From Calothrix sp. PCC 7507 (GTDB taxonomy: Bacteria > Cyanobacteriota > Cyanobacteriia > Cyanobacteriales > Nostocaceae): 64,000 bases of DNA. Below are positions 34,745-44,600 of the stretch, piece after piece. The stretch covers positions 4,648,001 to 4,712,000 of the forward strand of contig NC_019682.1 of assembly GCF_000316575.1 (NCBI RefSeq), given 5' to 3'. The notes below the pieces were generated by a model. That model had not been told where the DNA came from. It did not search any database and saw only the letters and a program-made list of their open reading frames with translations. Position 1 is the first letter of the stretch. Each line of letters begins with the position of its first letter. The position numbers and the translations under genes were made by a program.

Positions 34745-34807
34745 ATGACTAAGTGCATAAACAAAAAAAGCAGTCGTAAACAGCAACAGAAGAGAGGCGC
34801 ACCTCAA
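34745..34807 (+). promoter_or_regulatory. Conserved intergenic element, copy 2 of 3
   Basis: AGTGCATAAACAAAAAAAGC, then AGTCGTAAACAGCAACAGAAGAGA, lies about 80 bases upstream of the double-PPC gene and about 240 bases upstream of exoprotein copy 2 on the other strand. It shares its core with the elements at 24572 and 46481. Confidence 0.6.
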
Positions 34808-34887
34808 AAGCAAGACATAAAAATGCTAGTCAGGTGAACCAAACTTACACAAAACAACAATGAAAGTAAATAAGGAGATTGTTCAAT

Positions 34888-35580
34888 ATGCGCGATCCTG
34901 GTAGTAACATACAAACAGCTTATAACCTTGGTAACGCCAGTGGCAGCTATAACTACACGTTCAGCCAATCTGTAAACTCTAGTGACACCAATGATTACTA
35001 TCGTTTTACTTTGTCTAATGGTAGTAACTTTAATATCAACTTATCAGGGTTGAGTGCAGATGCCGACTTACAATTACTTGATAGCGTTGGCAATGTCATT
35101 CAAAGTTCATCCAATGGTGGCACTGCTAGCGATTCAATCAGTCGCTATTTAGGCGCAGGCACTTACTATGCAAGGGTTAATTCTTATAACGGTGCTAACA
35201 CCAGCTACAGCCTAAACTTTACAGGTTCAGGTCCTGGTTTTGATCCAGGTAGCAGCTTTAGTTCTGCTTTTGACCTTGGTGAGTTTAGTAGAAACATTGG
35301 CAGATCCCAAAGCGATTTTGTTGGTAGTAGCGACCCCAATGACTACTACAGATTTACTGTCAGTGAAGCTGGGAATTATCGAGTCCGGGTTAACAACCTC
35401 ACAGCAGATGCCGATTTGCAACTATATAACAGTAGTCAAGTTGTGATTGGTTCTTCTAGTAATGGTGGTACTGCATCTGATGCGGTTACTAGTTACTTAA
35501 ATGCAGGCACTTACTATGCCAGAGTCAATTCTTTTAACGGTGCTAACACCAACTACACCGTGACAACAGAATCTGTTTAA
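34888..35580 (+). CDS. Double PPC-domain protein, candidate type I secretion cargo
   Basis: This 230-residue protein consists of two pre-peptidase C-terminal-like beta-sandwich domains in tandem (about residues 8-112 and 122-228). Each has DTNDYYRFTLS or DPNDYYRFTVS, a DADLQL strand and a GTYYARVNS(Y/F)NGANT end. Such domains usually sit at the ends of secreted peptidases; here they stand alone. There is no signal peptide, although the family is extracellular, and the genes that follow encode a parvulin, an ABC exporter and an HlyD protein. It is therefore a plausible substrate of that machine. The start is the ATG at 34888, with AAGGAG 9 bases upstream. An in-frame TTG at 34879 is less likely. 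Confidence 0.85.
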   Translation: MRDPGSNIQTAYNLGNASGSYNYTFSQSVNSSDTNDYYRFTLSNGSNFNINLSGLSADADLQLLDSVGNVIQSSSNGGTASDSISRYLGAGTYYARVNSYNGANTSYSLNFTGSGPGFDPGSSFSSAFDLGEFSRNIGRSQSDFVGSSDPNDYYRFTVSEAGNYRVRVNNLTADADLQLYNSSQVVIGSSSNGGTASDAVTSYLNAGTYYARVNSFNGANTNYTVTTESV

Positions 35581-35774
35581 ATATAGGACTACTATTTGAT
35601 TTTTGAATTAAACGTAGTAGGGTGGGCAATGCCCAGCAAAACCCGGATATGGTGGGCATTGCCCAACGCCACTCCTCTCAACGCGGGAAACCCGCGCACA
35701 AGGGTGGCTCCCCTACCAATACTTAAATATGTTCAACAATCAAACCGGATTCCTATAGATGTCTTGTTGTTAGA
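35581..35774. repeat. Intergenic GGGCATTGCCCA-type repeats
   Basis: Between the double-PPC gene and the terminator hairpin lie copies of GGTGGGCAATGCCCA and its variants (35617-35672). The same family occurs near 415, 13006-13052, 36774-36790, 46796-46850 and 52838-52860. I see no gene here. Confidence 0.6.
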
Positions 35775-35819
35775 TGTAGGTTGGGTTTTGCAAAGTCTCA
35801 ACCCAACCTACATTTTTTT
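35775..35819 (+). terminator. Rho-independent terminator-like hairpin
   Basis: TGTAGGTTGGGTT (35775-35787) pairs perfectly with AACCCAACCTACA (35800-35812) and is followed directly by seven T residues. It lies about 195 bases after the double-PPC stop and 120 bases before the parvulin gene, so it may end the upstream transcript. The stem also belongs to a widespread Nostoc repeat family. Confidence 0.7.
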
Positions 35820-35940
35820 GCCCCTTTTTGTGTGTTATGTCTCTAGCTAACACGCCATCTAAATTTTTTTGGTGCGTTATAGATATTAGTCTTAACGCAC
35901 CTTAATTCAATCCAATATAGTTCAGATTTTCTCAATTGTA

Positions 35941-36687
35941 ATGAACCAAGAAATTTTACAAATAGGTGGAATCAATATTCATGCACATGAAGTTCCATCA
36001 CTTTTACAACGATACCAAGTTATTCCCCAAATTCAGCGCGGTATAATTATCGACCAAGCCATATCAAATATTTTACTCACCGAATCAGAAGCGGCTGCTG
36101 CTATTGATGAATGTAAAAATCGCTGTCAAATCACATCAGATGATGAACTGAAAACATGGTTACAAAATCAGGGTATGACTCTAGAAAAAATGACAGATTT
36201 AGCTATTCGTGCCTGGAAAATTGAAAAATTTAAAATCGCTACTTGGGAAAAAAAAGTAGAGTCTTATTTTTTAAAACGCAAGGCAAGTTTAGACCAAGTA
36301 ATTTATTCACTTATCCGTCATCAAGACCAAGGAATAGCTGCGGAAATTTACTTCCGTATTCAAGCGGAGGAACAATCTTTTGCTGAGTTAGCACGGGAAT
36401 ATTCTCAAGGTGCGGAAGTACGTACTAGCGGAATCATCGGGCCAGTTCCTTTAAATCAGCTGCATCCGATAATTAGCAACATACTTTCTGTAAGTCAACC
36501 CGGTCAACTTTGGCCACCTCGTCCTATGGGTGAATGTTTTATAATTTTGCGATTAGAGAAATTATTACCTGCACAGCTTGATGAAATGATGCGTCGGAGG
36601 TTAATTGATGAATTGTTTGAGCAATGGTTGAATGAGCAAGTTAAGCAATTATCTCGTGAATCTTTGATTACCCTCCAAGCTGCGTGA
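35941..36687 (+). CDS. PpiC/parvulin-type peptidyl-prolyl isomerase
   Basis: This 248-residue protein has a SurA-like helical N-terminal part (residues 1-110) and a parvulin domain (about 115-215) with QDQGIAAEIYFRIQAEEQSF, AELAREYSQGAEVRTSGIIG and VPLNQLHPIISNIL. It has no signal peptide, so it is cytoplasmic. It lies upstream of the ABC exporter and HlyD genes on the same strand, an arrangement seen in cyanobacterial type I secretion loci, where it may keep the substrate export-competent. The parvulin active-site consensus is only partly visible. Confidence 0.85.
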   Translation: MNQEILQIGGINIHAHEVPSLLQRYQVIPQIQRGIIIDQAISNILLTESEAAAAIDECKNRCQITSDDELKTWLQNQGMTLEKMTDLAIRAWKIEKFKIATWEKKVESYFLKRKASLDQVIYSLIRHQDQGIAAEIYFRIQAEEQSFAELAREYSQGAEVRTSGIIGPVPLNQLHPIISNILSVSQPGQLWPPRPMGECFIILRLEKLLPAQLDEMMRRRLIDELFEQWLNEQVKQLSRESLITLQAA

Positions 36688-36689
36688 AA

Positions 36690-36830
36690 CAGTTATCAGT
36701 TATCAGTTATCAGTTATCAGTTTCATTATATTGGTAACACCTACGTCGATAAGAAATACCATATCTAGGTTTTGGTGGGCATTGCCCACTACTGTTCACT
36801 GTTCACTGTTCACTGATAACTGTTCACTGA
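36690..36830. repeat. CAGTTAT and TTCACTG short tandem repeats between parvulin and exporter genes
   Basis: CAGTTAT units fill 36690-36720 and ACTGTTC units fill about 36792-36830, with a GGTGGGCATTGCCCA copy between. They separate the two genes by about 215 bases without coding potential. Confidence 0.8.
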
Positions 36831-36902
36831 TTCAAGAGTTGCATATTTCTCAAAAACATTCGTATAGAGCAGCATACCACTTATGGAAACAGGACAAAGG
36901 CT

Positions 36903-39848
36903 ATGAGCGCCCATGCTATGACATCCCCAACGATTGATATCAAAGAATTTATTGCAGGGCTATTTCCTTTCAATCGCTTATCAGCGAAAGTCTTAGAAAA
37001 ACTATCTGCAAAAATTCAAGTTTTCCGTTATCGCATGGGGCAATTAATCATGGCACGGGAAACCATGCCCCAACAAATAAGTATTATCTATCAAGGACAA
37101 GCACGTCTTTTAGTCTTTGATTCTCGCACAGAAAAAAGCGTGACATTAAAGTTACTTGCTGCTGGAGAAATTTTAGGTTGGGTTTCCCATGTGCGGGGTA
37201 TGGCTTGTGAAACTGTAGTTGCTTCAACTGAGGTTGTTTGTCTCAACTTTGAGATTACAGATTTTCTGAGTCTAATGCATCAAGAAGCTGCTTTTGCAGA
37301 AGCACTACACAGTCAAGCTACATTAATAGAAATATATGATTTATTAACAGCAGAATTTCACCGTCGAGCAGATGGTCATACTGATTTAATCAAACTAGCC
37401 CATACTTGTTTTGAGCAAGCTACTATCTTATCTTCCCATTTAGAAAATATATATTCAAAGCAGTTAAATGCTGATTTTTTGTGGTTAGTTAGCAGTAGTT
37501 CCCAACCAGATTTTCCCGTTGGTAGTCGTTTTGATGCAAAATTCCGCGTCTCTACAAATGTGAATCTGCGGTTGTTGGGTTTACCTCAATCATTACTGCA
37601 AACAGCACTAGTTCCCACATTCAGCCAGACACTTGATGTTGCAGATATCCCCTACGCGCCAAAATTTAACCCACAACCAGAATTAGTCCAGGATTCTCAA
37701 CCCAGAAAATACCCATACATCCGGGGTAGAGGACAACAAGATGCAGCATTAGCTTGTTTCCAAATGTTGAGTCAATATTTTAATGTTACTTTCCGTAGAG
37801 ATATGCTGCGGCGGGTGATATCGACAAATTATGAAAAGACTGGCGGGTTATCTCTGCCATTTTGTGCTGCTGTGGCGGAGTTGTTGGGTTTAACAACGCA
37901 GATGGTAAGAGTTCCCGCTACTGCGGTGGTGCGCTTGCAATTCCCTGTGATGATATCTTGGCAAGATAGTTTTGCGATTATCTACAAAAATAGCAACCAA
38001 CAGTTACTCATTGCTGTTCCCGAAATGGGATTGATACGTCGTAAAGTAAAAGACTTTGCGGAAACTTGGGGTAGTGAGGGCGAGGTGTTGTTACTCCAAG
38101 CCAACAAACATACTCCCAAATCGCGGTTTGGGTTGAGTTGGTTCGTTCCGTCACTGCGACGCTACCGCAAGGTGTTAATTGAGGTGCTGATTGCTTCAAT
38201 GGTGGTGCAGATATTTGGGTTAGTTAATCCTTTGGTGACACAGGTTGTGATTGATAAAGTGATTATCGGTAACAGTCCTGATACTTTAGAGGTGTTTGGG
38301 ATATTTTTAATTGTGGTGTCGATAGTGGAAGCTGTACTCACCGCTATCCGCACGCAATTATTTGTAGATACCACTAACCGCATTGACCTTTCTTTAGGTT
38401 CAGAGGTGATTAATCACCTGCTACGTCTACCTTTATCTTACTTTGAACGTCGCCCTGTAGGAGAATTAGCCACGCGGGTTGGGGAACTGGAAAATATTCG
38501 TTCCTTTCTCACGGGTACTGCGCTCACCGTAGTGATGGATGCGATATTTTCGGTAGTATATATCCTGGTGATGACAGTATATAGCCCGTTGCTGACTGTG
38601 GTGGGATTAGCAACAGTACCGTTATTTGCTTTGCTAAATTTGTTGGTTTCCCCGGTGATGCGGCGACAGTTACAAGCGAAAGCCGAACGCAACGCCGAAA
38701 CTCACTCCTACTTGGTGGAAATCATGGGAGGGATGCAGACAGTTAAAGCACAAAATTTAGAAATGCGATCGCGTTGGCAATGGCAAGAACGGTATGCTCG
38801 TTATATTAGTGCTGGTTTCAAGACTGTCTCTACTCAAACTACCGCTAGTTCCGTCAGCAGTTTTCTCAACAAGTTCTCTAGCTTATTAGTGCTGTGGGTT
38901 GGCGCTTACCTGGTTCTCCACCAACAACTCACCCTAGGACAACTAATGGCTTTTCGCATCCTCTCAGGCTATGTTACCAGTCCTCTGTTGCGCCTGGTGC
39001 AGCTTTGGCAGAACTTCCAAGAGACAGCATTATCTCTACAACGTCTCAGCGATATTATCGATAGCCCCCAAGAAACGGAAGCTGATACTCAAAATATCTT
39101 GATGCCAACAATTACAGGTAGTGTTCGTTATGAAAATCTATCTTTCAGCTTCCAACAAAATGGTCAACTGCAACTATGCAATATTAACTTAGATATCCCC
39201 ACTGGTAGCTTTGTGGGCATAGTTGGTCAAAGTGGTTCTGGTAAAAGTACCCTGCTGAAATTGTTACCCCGACTCTACGAACCCAAATCAGGAAAAATTG
39301 TGATTGATGGTTACGACATCAGCAAAGTAGAACTGTATTCCTTGCGTCGTCAGATTGGGATGGTGCTACAAGATACACTATTATTCGATGGTACGGTGCG
39401 GGAAAATATCGCCTTAGCTTCTCCTGATGCGGGTGATGAAGAAATCGTCACTGCTGCCAAAATTGCCTATGCCCATGACTTTATTATGAGCCTGCCCAAC
39501 GGCTATAATACCCAGGTAGGGGAGAGAGGATCAGGATTGTCTGGTGGACAGAGACAAAGAATTGCGATCGCTCGTACAGTCCTCCAAAATCCCCAAATCC
39601 TTGTCCTTGATGAAGCCACCAGCGCCCTCGACTACAACGCTGAAGCCCAAGTTTGTCGCAATTTGGCAGAAGCATTTCATCAAAAAACAGTATTTTTCAT
39701 CACCCACCGCCTCAGCACAATCCGCAACGCCGATATCATTCTGATGATGGATTCTGGCTCAATTGTCGAACAAGGAACCCACGCAGAATTAATGTCTCTT
39801 AAAGGCTATTACTACTGTCTCTATCAACAACAAGACGGACAGATTTAA
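36903..39848 (+). CDS. HetC/HlyB-like ABC exporter with cNMP-binding-like and degenerate C39 domains
   Basis: This 981-residue inner-membrane exporter has four parts. Residues about 15-150 form a cyclic-nucleotide-binding-like domain (MGQLIMARETMPQQISIIYQ, LLAAGEILGW). Residues about 270-400 are a C39 peptidase-like domain. Residues about 415-700 are an ABC exporter membrane domain. Residues about 735-981 are the ATPase, with Walker A GQSGSGKST near 775, signature LSGGQRQR near 879, Walker B ILVLDEAT and H-loop FITHRLST. In the C39 domain the usual DCG-x-AC reads Asp280-Ala-Ala-Leu-Ala-Cys285, so the catalytic Cys is gone, and the usual His region reads ISWQDSFAI. It should therefore bind and not cleave its substrate, like the HlyB C39-like domain. 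The layout is that of HetC. It is 62 bases upstream of the HlyD gene. Confidence 0.93.
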   Translation: MSAHAMTSPTIDIKEFIAGLFPFNRLSAKVLEKLSAKIQVFRYRMGQLIMARETMPQQISIIYQGQARLLVFDSRTEKSVTLKLLAAGEILGWVSHVRGMACETVVASTEVVCLNFEITDFLSLMHQEAAFAEALHSQATLIEIYDLLTAEFHRRADGHTDLIKLAHTCFEQATILSSHLENIYSKQLNADFLWLVSSSSQPDFPVGSRFDAKFRVSTNVNLRLLGLPQSLLQTALVPTFSQTLDVADIPYAPKFNPQPELVQDSQPRKYPYIRGRGQQDAALACFQMLSQYFNVTFRRDMLRRVISTNYEKTGGLSLPFCAAVAELLGLTTQMVRVPATAVVRLQFPVMISWQDSFAIIYKNSNQQLLIAVPEMGLIRRKVKDFAETWGSEGEVLLLQANKHTPKSRFGLSWFVPSLRRYRKVLIEVLIASMVVQIFGLVNPLVTQVVIDKVIIGNSPDTLEVFGIFLIVVSIVEAVLTAIRTQLFVDTTNRIDLSLGSEVINHLLRLPLSYFERRPVGELATRVGELENIRSFLTGTALTVVMDAIFSVVYILVMTVYSPLLTVVGLATVPLFALLNLLVSPVMRRQLQAKAERNAETHSYLVEIMGGMQTVKAQNLEMRSRWQWQERYARYISAGFKTVSTQTTASSVSSFLNKFSSLLVLWVGAYLVLHQQLTLGQLMAFRILSGYVTSPLLRLVQLWQNFQETALSLQRLSDIIDSPQETEADTQNILMPTITGSVRYENLSFSFQQNGQLQLCNINLDIPTGSFVGIVGQSGSGKSTLLKLLPRLYEPKSGKIVIDGYDISKVELYSLRRQIGMVLQDTLLFDGTVRENIALASPDAGDEEIVTAAKIAYAHDFIMSLPNGYNTQVGERGSGLSGGQRQRIAIARTVLQNPQILVLDEATSALDYNAEAQVCRNLAEAFHQKTVFFITHRLSTIRNADIILMMDSGSIVEQGTHAELMSLKGYYYCLYQQQDGQI

Positions 39849-39910
39849 GAATTTGTCTCACGCAAAGGCGCAAAGGCGCAAAGTTACAAAGAATAGGAAT
39901 TAATCTCACC

Positions 39911-41413
39911 ATGAATATTCAATCTCAATTTGAACAACCCGTACTTCTCGAACAATCTCCTACTTGGTCACGGTTAATTGCTTGGACTATTATTGGAGTC
40001 TCCTCATTCACCTTAATTTGGGCATCAGTATTTAAAATTGAAGAATCAATTAACGTCACTGGTAAACTAGAACCAAAAGGCGCAGTACAGGAAATCCAAG
40101 CGCCTGTTGGTGGTGTCGTTAAAGAAATTTATGTCAATGATGGTCAGCGAGTTAAAAAAGGTCAAATTCTGATTAGTCTAGAACAAGTTTCCTCCCAAGC
40201 AGAACTAACATCATTACAGAAAAGTCGTGCTGTTAGTTTGCAACAAAAACAAGCTTTAGAACAAGAAAACAATTTTTATTATAACCAACTTAAAGGTAGA
40301 ATTACTCCTCAAGAAATTACACAACAAACAACATTATTAGGAATTAAGCCAGAGTTAGCATTTTTGATGAAAAGTCGCGTTGCTTATGCAGCCGAAAATC
40401 AGCTCTACCGCGCCCAGCTAAAAGGTTCTATTACTGGACTTACTCTCACACCAGAACAACAATTACGTTTGCAAACTCGCCAAACTGAATCATCATCCCG
40501 CTTAGAAACTGCCAATTTAGAAACAGGACAAATTCAACAGCAATTTTTTCAAAACCAGGCACAGTTAACCAGCGCAAAGGAGTTACTCACAATTGATCAA
40601 AAAATTCTGCATAAATTTGAACCTTTAGCAAAAGCAGGAGCTATTTCACAAGTGCAATATTTAAAGCAGCAGCAGGATATTAGCACTAAACAAGCAGAAG
40701 TTATTCGCCTAACTAAAGAACAACAACGATTGCAATTAGCACTAAATCAGTCAAATGAAAAAATGCGGAATAGTGCTGCATTGTCTCAAGAGGATGTATT
40801 AGCTAGAATTACGGTAAATGACAAAGGTATTGCTGAAATTGAGAGCCAGTTAACTAGGGTAATTTTAGATAATCAAAAACGAATTTTAGAGATTAAGAAT
40901 CAAATTGGTGAAATTGATAGTAAATTAACTCATGCAAAAGAAACTTTGAAGTATCAAAAAATTACTTCTCCAGTTAATGGAACGGTTTTTGAACTCAAAG
41001 CTAAATCTTCAGGGTTTGTCGTCAACACCAGCGAACCGATTTTAAAAATTGTTCCTGATGATAACCTAATTGCAAAAGTATACATCACCAATAAAGATAT
41101 TGGTTTTGTTAAAGAAGGACAAAAAGTTGATGTGAGAATTGATTCTTTCCCCTTTCAAGAATATGGAGATATTAAAGGAGAATTAATCAAAATCGGTTCA
41201 GATGCTTTACCTCCCGACCAAGTTTATCAGTATTGGCGTTTTTCTGCTAAGGTGCGTTTGAGCGGGCAAGCTTTGTTAATTAATTCTCGTCAAGTACCTT
41301 TGCAGTCGGGGATGTCGATTAATGCTAATGTTAAATTGCGACAACGGACTGTGATGAGTATTTTCACAGATTTTATGGTTCAAAAAGCTGAAAGTTTGAA
41401 GACTGTGCGTTGA
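39911..41413 (+). CDS. HlyD-family membrane fusion protein
   Basis: This 500-residue periplasmic adaptor has a single membrane helix at about residues 22-42. The first biotinyl-lipoyl half is at about 50-90 (VGGVVKEIYVNDGQRVKKGQ), followed by a long coiled-coil region (about 100-335) rich in Gln and Leu. The second lipoyl half is KITSPVNGTVFELKAKSSGF, and a beta-barrel domain has VYITNKDIGFVKEGQKVDVR. It links the ABC exporter at 36903 to an outer-membrane TolC-like channel, which is not in the window. It is the last gene of the secretion operon. Confidence 0.93.
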   Translation: MNIQSQFEQPVLLEQSPTWSRLIAWTIIGVSSFTLIWASVFKIEESINVTGKLEPKGAVQEIQAPVGGVVKEIYVNDGQRVKKGQILISLEQVSSQAELTSLQKSRAVSLQQKQALEQENNFYYNQLKGRITPQEITQQTTLLGIKPELAFLMKSRVAYAAENQLYRAQLKGSITGLTLTPEQQLRLQTRQTESSSRLETANLETGQIQQQFFQNQAQLTSAKELLTIDQKILHKFEPLAKAGAISQVQYLKQQQDISTKQAEVIRLTKEQQRLQLALNQSNEKMRNSAALSQEDVLARITVNDKGIAEIESQLTRVILDNQKRILEIKNQIGEIDSKLTHAKETLKYQKITSPVNGTVFELKAKSSGFVVNTSEPILKIVPDDNLIAKVYITNKDIGFVKEGQKVDVRIDSFPFQEYGDIKGELIKIGSDALPPDQVYQYWRFSAKVRLSGQALLINSRQVPLQSGMSINANVKLRQRTVMSIFTDFMVQKAESLKTVR

Positions 41414-41510
41414 AGGAAAATTCTCATTTTGCTACTTCGCAAACCTCACAACATGTTACCCAAACTTTAAGCTACCCCATATCCAGTATATGAACGTTTA
41501 TAAAAAATTA

Positions 41511-41540
41511 AACGCAGATAAACGCAGATAAACGCAGATA
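41511..41540. repeat. 10-bp tandem repeat AACGCAGATA x3
   Basis: Three exact copies of AACGCAGATA lie in the 260-base gap between the HlyD gene and the convergent exoprotein copy 3. Nothing else is recognisable in the gap. Confidence 0.85.
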
Positions 41541-41674
41541 AATTTGTACTTCACTAGATTAGGAAACGCTATAAGTAATTCTTTTTTAACAGCTTCATGA
41601 AATAAGTCTTTGGCTGACATTTATGCTTAAGAGGCTTTTAGATCAATTTTAAATTATTCATCATTGGCGATCGC

Positions 41675-44600
41675 CTAGGGGGATGTCACTACACCACAAC
41701 TGGAGTTAGATTGTATAGCTCCACCACCACCGGGCACAGATGCCACCAATTGAACTTTACCATCCGCATTTATTACCCATCCTTGTGCTTCCACAATGGT
41801 TTGTGGCGTTGGTTGTGGCGTAATTTCTGCTTTTATCTCCTGATTCCCCTCATCTAATGTCACCCAATTAGTAATCACCGCCCGTCCCCGCAAAGGTTCA
41901 TCAGGGTTTAATGGTAAACCTCCTCTTCCTGTGGAGATGAAGTGGCTGGCGGTTTTTCCTTTGGGGGTGCAGCCTTGTGCAATTTGCTGCGATACATCAA
42001 CTAAGTTAGTGGGTAGTTCGGTTAAACCTCCACTAGGGTCAAGATCAGGGGTTTTTAGGGTAACTTTACCCGGTGAATTAAAATCAGAACTAGCATCGAT
42101 GTCATTAGTTCCATTTCCTAAAATTGCTTTACCTTCAGTTAATCCAAAGATTCTTTCGGCTGTAATTATAATATTACCTCCCCGACCAAAAGCAGCGCTA
42201 GCAATGATGTCATTATCTTCTCTGGGATATGCCACAACAAAACCGCGATCGGCATCAATATTAATGTTACCTCCAGTCGCTGTTCCTCTTGCTTGAGCCG
42301 AGATCCGACTACCATTTTGCATTAACAATAATTTTAAGCCTTGTAACTTAATATTCGCTCCTTCCTCACCATTAGTAATGGCAGTTTCTGCAGTTATATT
42401 GCCGTTATTTAAATTAATCTTTTTGGCAGTGACAGTCAAATTCCCTGCTTGTCCTTGAGGAGCGCTAACTGTTGCTCTGGCACTATCTTTAATAGTTAAT
42501 TTTTCCGTTTCAATTGTTAAATTACCACCTTTTCCATTACTTATAGCTCCTGCTGATACTGCTCCATTGCCTTGCAAGGTGACGGAATTTGGTGCTTTGA
42601 TTAACACGTTACCCCCTTGACCACTACTAGAAGTAGAAGCAGAAATTTCTGCCCCATCTTGGAAGTTAACGGTTAAGTTGTCTCCATTGCCATAGGCTTG
42701 AAGGGTGAGATTTCCGCCTTTTGCAGCACCTTCAGTTCCTGCAGATATATTGCTGTCACCTGTCATAATTATTTGAGCAGCATTCACACTCACACTACCG
42801 CCAACACCAGATGTTTCTTGAGAAGCAGTGGCGACAGATATCCGTCCAGCATTGATAACCTTTAATAATGGCGTGTCAATTTTTACTTGACCACCAACAC
42901 CAGCGCCTTGGGTACGAGCAAATAAACCACTATTAAGGTCAGACAACTTCACTTCCTGAGTAGCACTGATGGCTATGTCACCTGCTTTTCCACTACTGGA
43001 GGTGTTTGTCAGCATCTGACCACCCCCTGTGGCTTCCACAGTGTTGGCGTTGATGACGATATCGCCGCCTCTAGAGGAATTTAAGGTTCTAGCACTCAAT
43101 GTAGCTTTGTCAAAAATACGCAGTTGAGGGGTGGTAACGTTGATATTTCCGCCTCGACCACTATCAATTCCTTCCGTACCAGAAAGCAAGCCACTTAAAG
43201 AGCTAGAATTAGGACTGACTCCCGCAATGGTGACAGCATCTGATGCTTGCACTCGAATATTACCGGCATTTCCTGCCCCTAAGGTGAGTGATTGCACAAC
43301 ACCGCCTTTGTTTAGAGACAAAGAACGGGTTTGAATATCAATATTGCCACTATTACCTGTAGTTTCTGGCCCTACTCCAGTCAGGATAGAACCATTTTTC
43401 ATCTCAATATCGTTGGCTTGGACGAAGATATTGCCTCCCTTCCCAGTCCCAAAAGTCGTTGCTGCAATTACTCCTTGGTCTTGAATGGTTAACTTTCCGG
43501 TTTGAATGGTGATGACTCCGCCGTTTCCAGCATTTGGTATTTGTCCAGAGGTTTGAGTAAATAATCCTGTAGGAAAATTCACGTCACCAAACTGACGAGA
43601 AAAAGCCAGGGGTGGAATGTAGCCACTGAGTTTTACTCCTGATGGTAGTCCAGAACCGGGTGCTGCAAATAATCCTTGTTGAGTGTATGCAAAGCGAACA
43701 ATTTCAGAACTGGAACCGCCCAGAGTCACAAACTCTGGTGCAATGATTGTTAAGTTTCCTCCTTTACCTTGAGTTGCAGTGGAGGTTGAGACTTGAGTCC
43801 CTTCGCTTAAAGAAACTGACTGTGCGCGAATTTCTATATTCCCACTTTTACCCGCACCATTTGTACTTGTAGAGATGATACTGTTAGCAGTAGCAAAGGC
43901 TCCGTTGGTAGTCACAGTGATGTTGCCTGACTCTGTACCGCCGTAGCTAATGAGTGAACCTGTAGTGATGTCGTTTTTGGCAGTAACAGCAATTGTTCCG
44001 CCCTTTCCAGAAAGTCCGTCAGGATTTAGTGGTGATTGAGTACTAACCGAGAAAGCAAAGACATCTTTTGTTTGAATCTTACCGTTAGGAGCAGTGAGAG
44101 TAACTGTACCTGCATTACCAGAATTGCCTACATAATTCACGAGAGAATAAGAGTTAACCCCACCCAAATTAGTATTACCGTTGACAGTTGTGAGGGCAAT
44201 ATCTCCACCATTGGCAGCGTTACCTGCTGCTGCGGAAGAATGTGAATTAAAACCATAGGGTACTGTAATATCTCCTAGTGCTGTTAAGGTAATTGCACCA
44301 CCACTGCTAGAATTACCAAAACTAACTTCGGAGAAACTGTCAATGCCGAAAATGCCATTGACTTGAATGTTACCTTGAGGAGCATTCAGGTTAACGTTTC
44401 CCCCGTTGCCAATATTGCCAAATCTGGCAAAGATATTAGAGCGGATACTACCTATCTCAATGTTGCCGTTGGATGTAATGAGGTTAACTGCTCCCCCATT
44501 ACCAGAAATGGCATTACTTTTGCTATCAATATTTGAATTTGGATCGTTGTCGTTGTCGTTATATATACTAGAATCGATACTACCAGTAACTTTAATCCCA

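Noticed and set aside
37710-38100. Active C39 peptidase in the ABC exporter
   Set aside because: The catalytic Cys and His positions are replaced (DAALAC, ISWQDSFAI).
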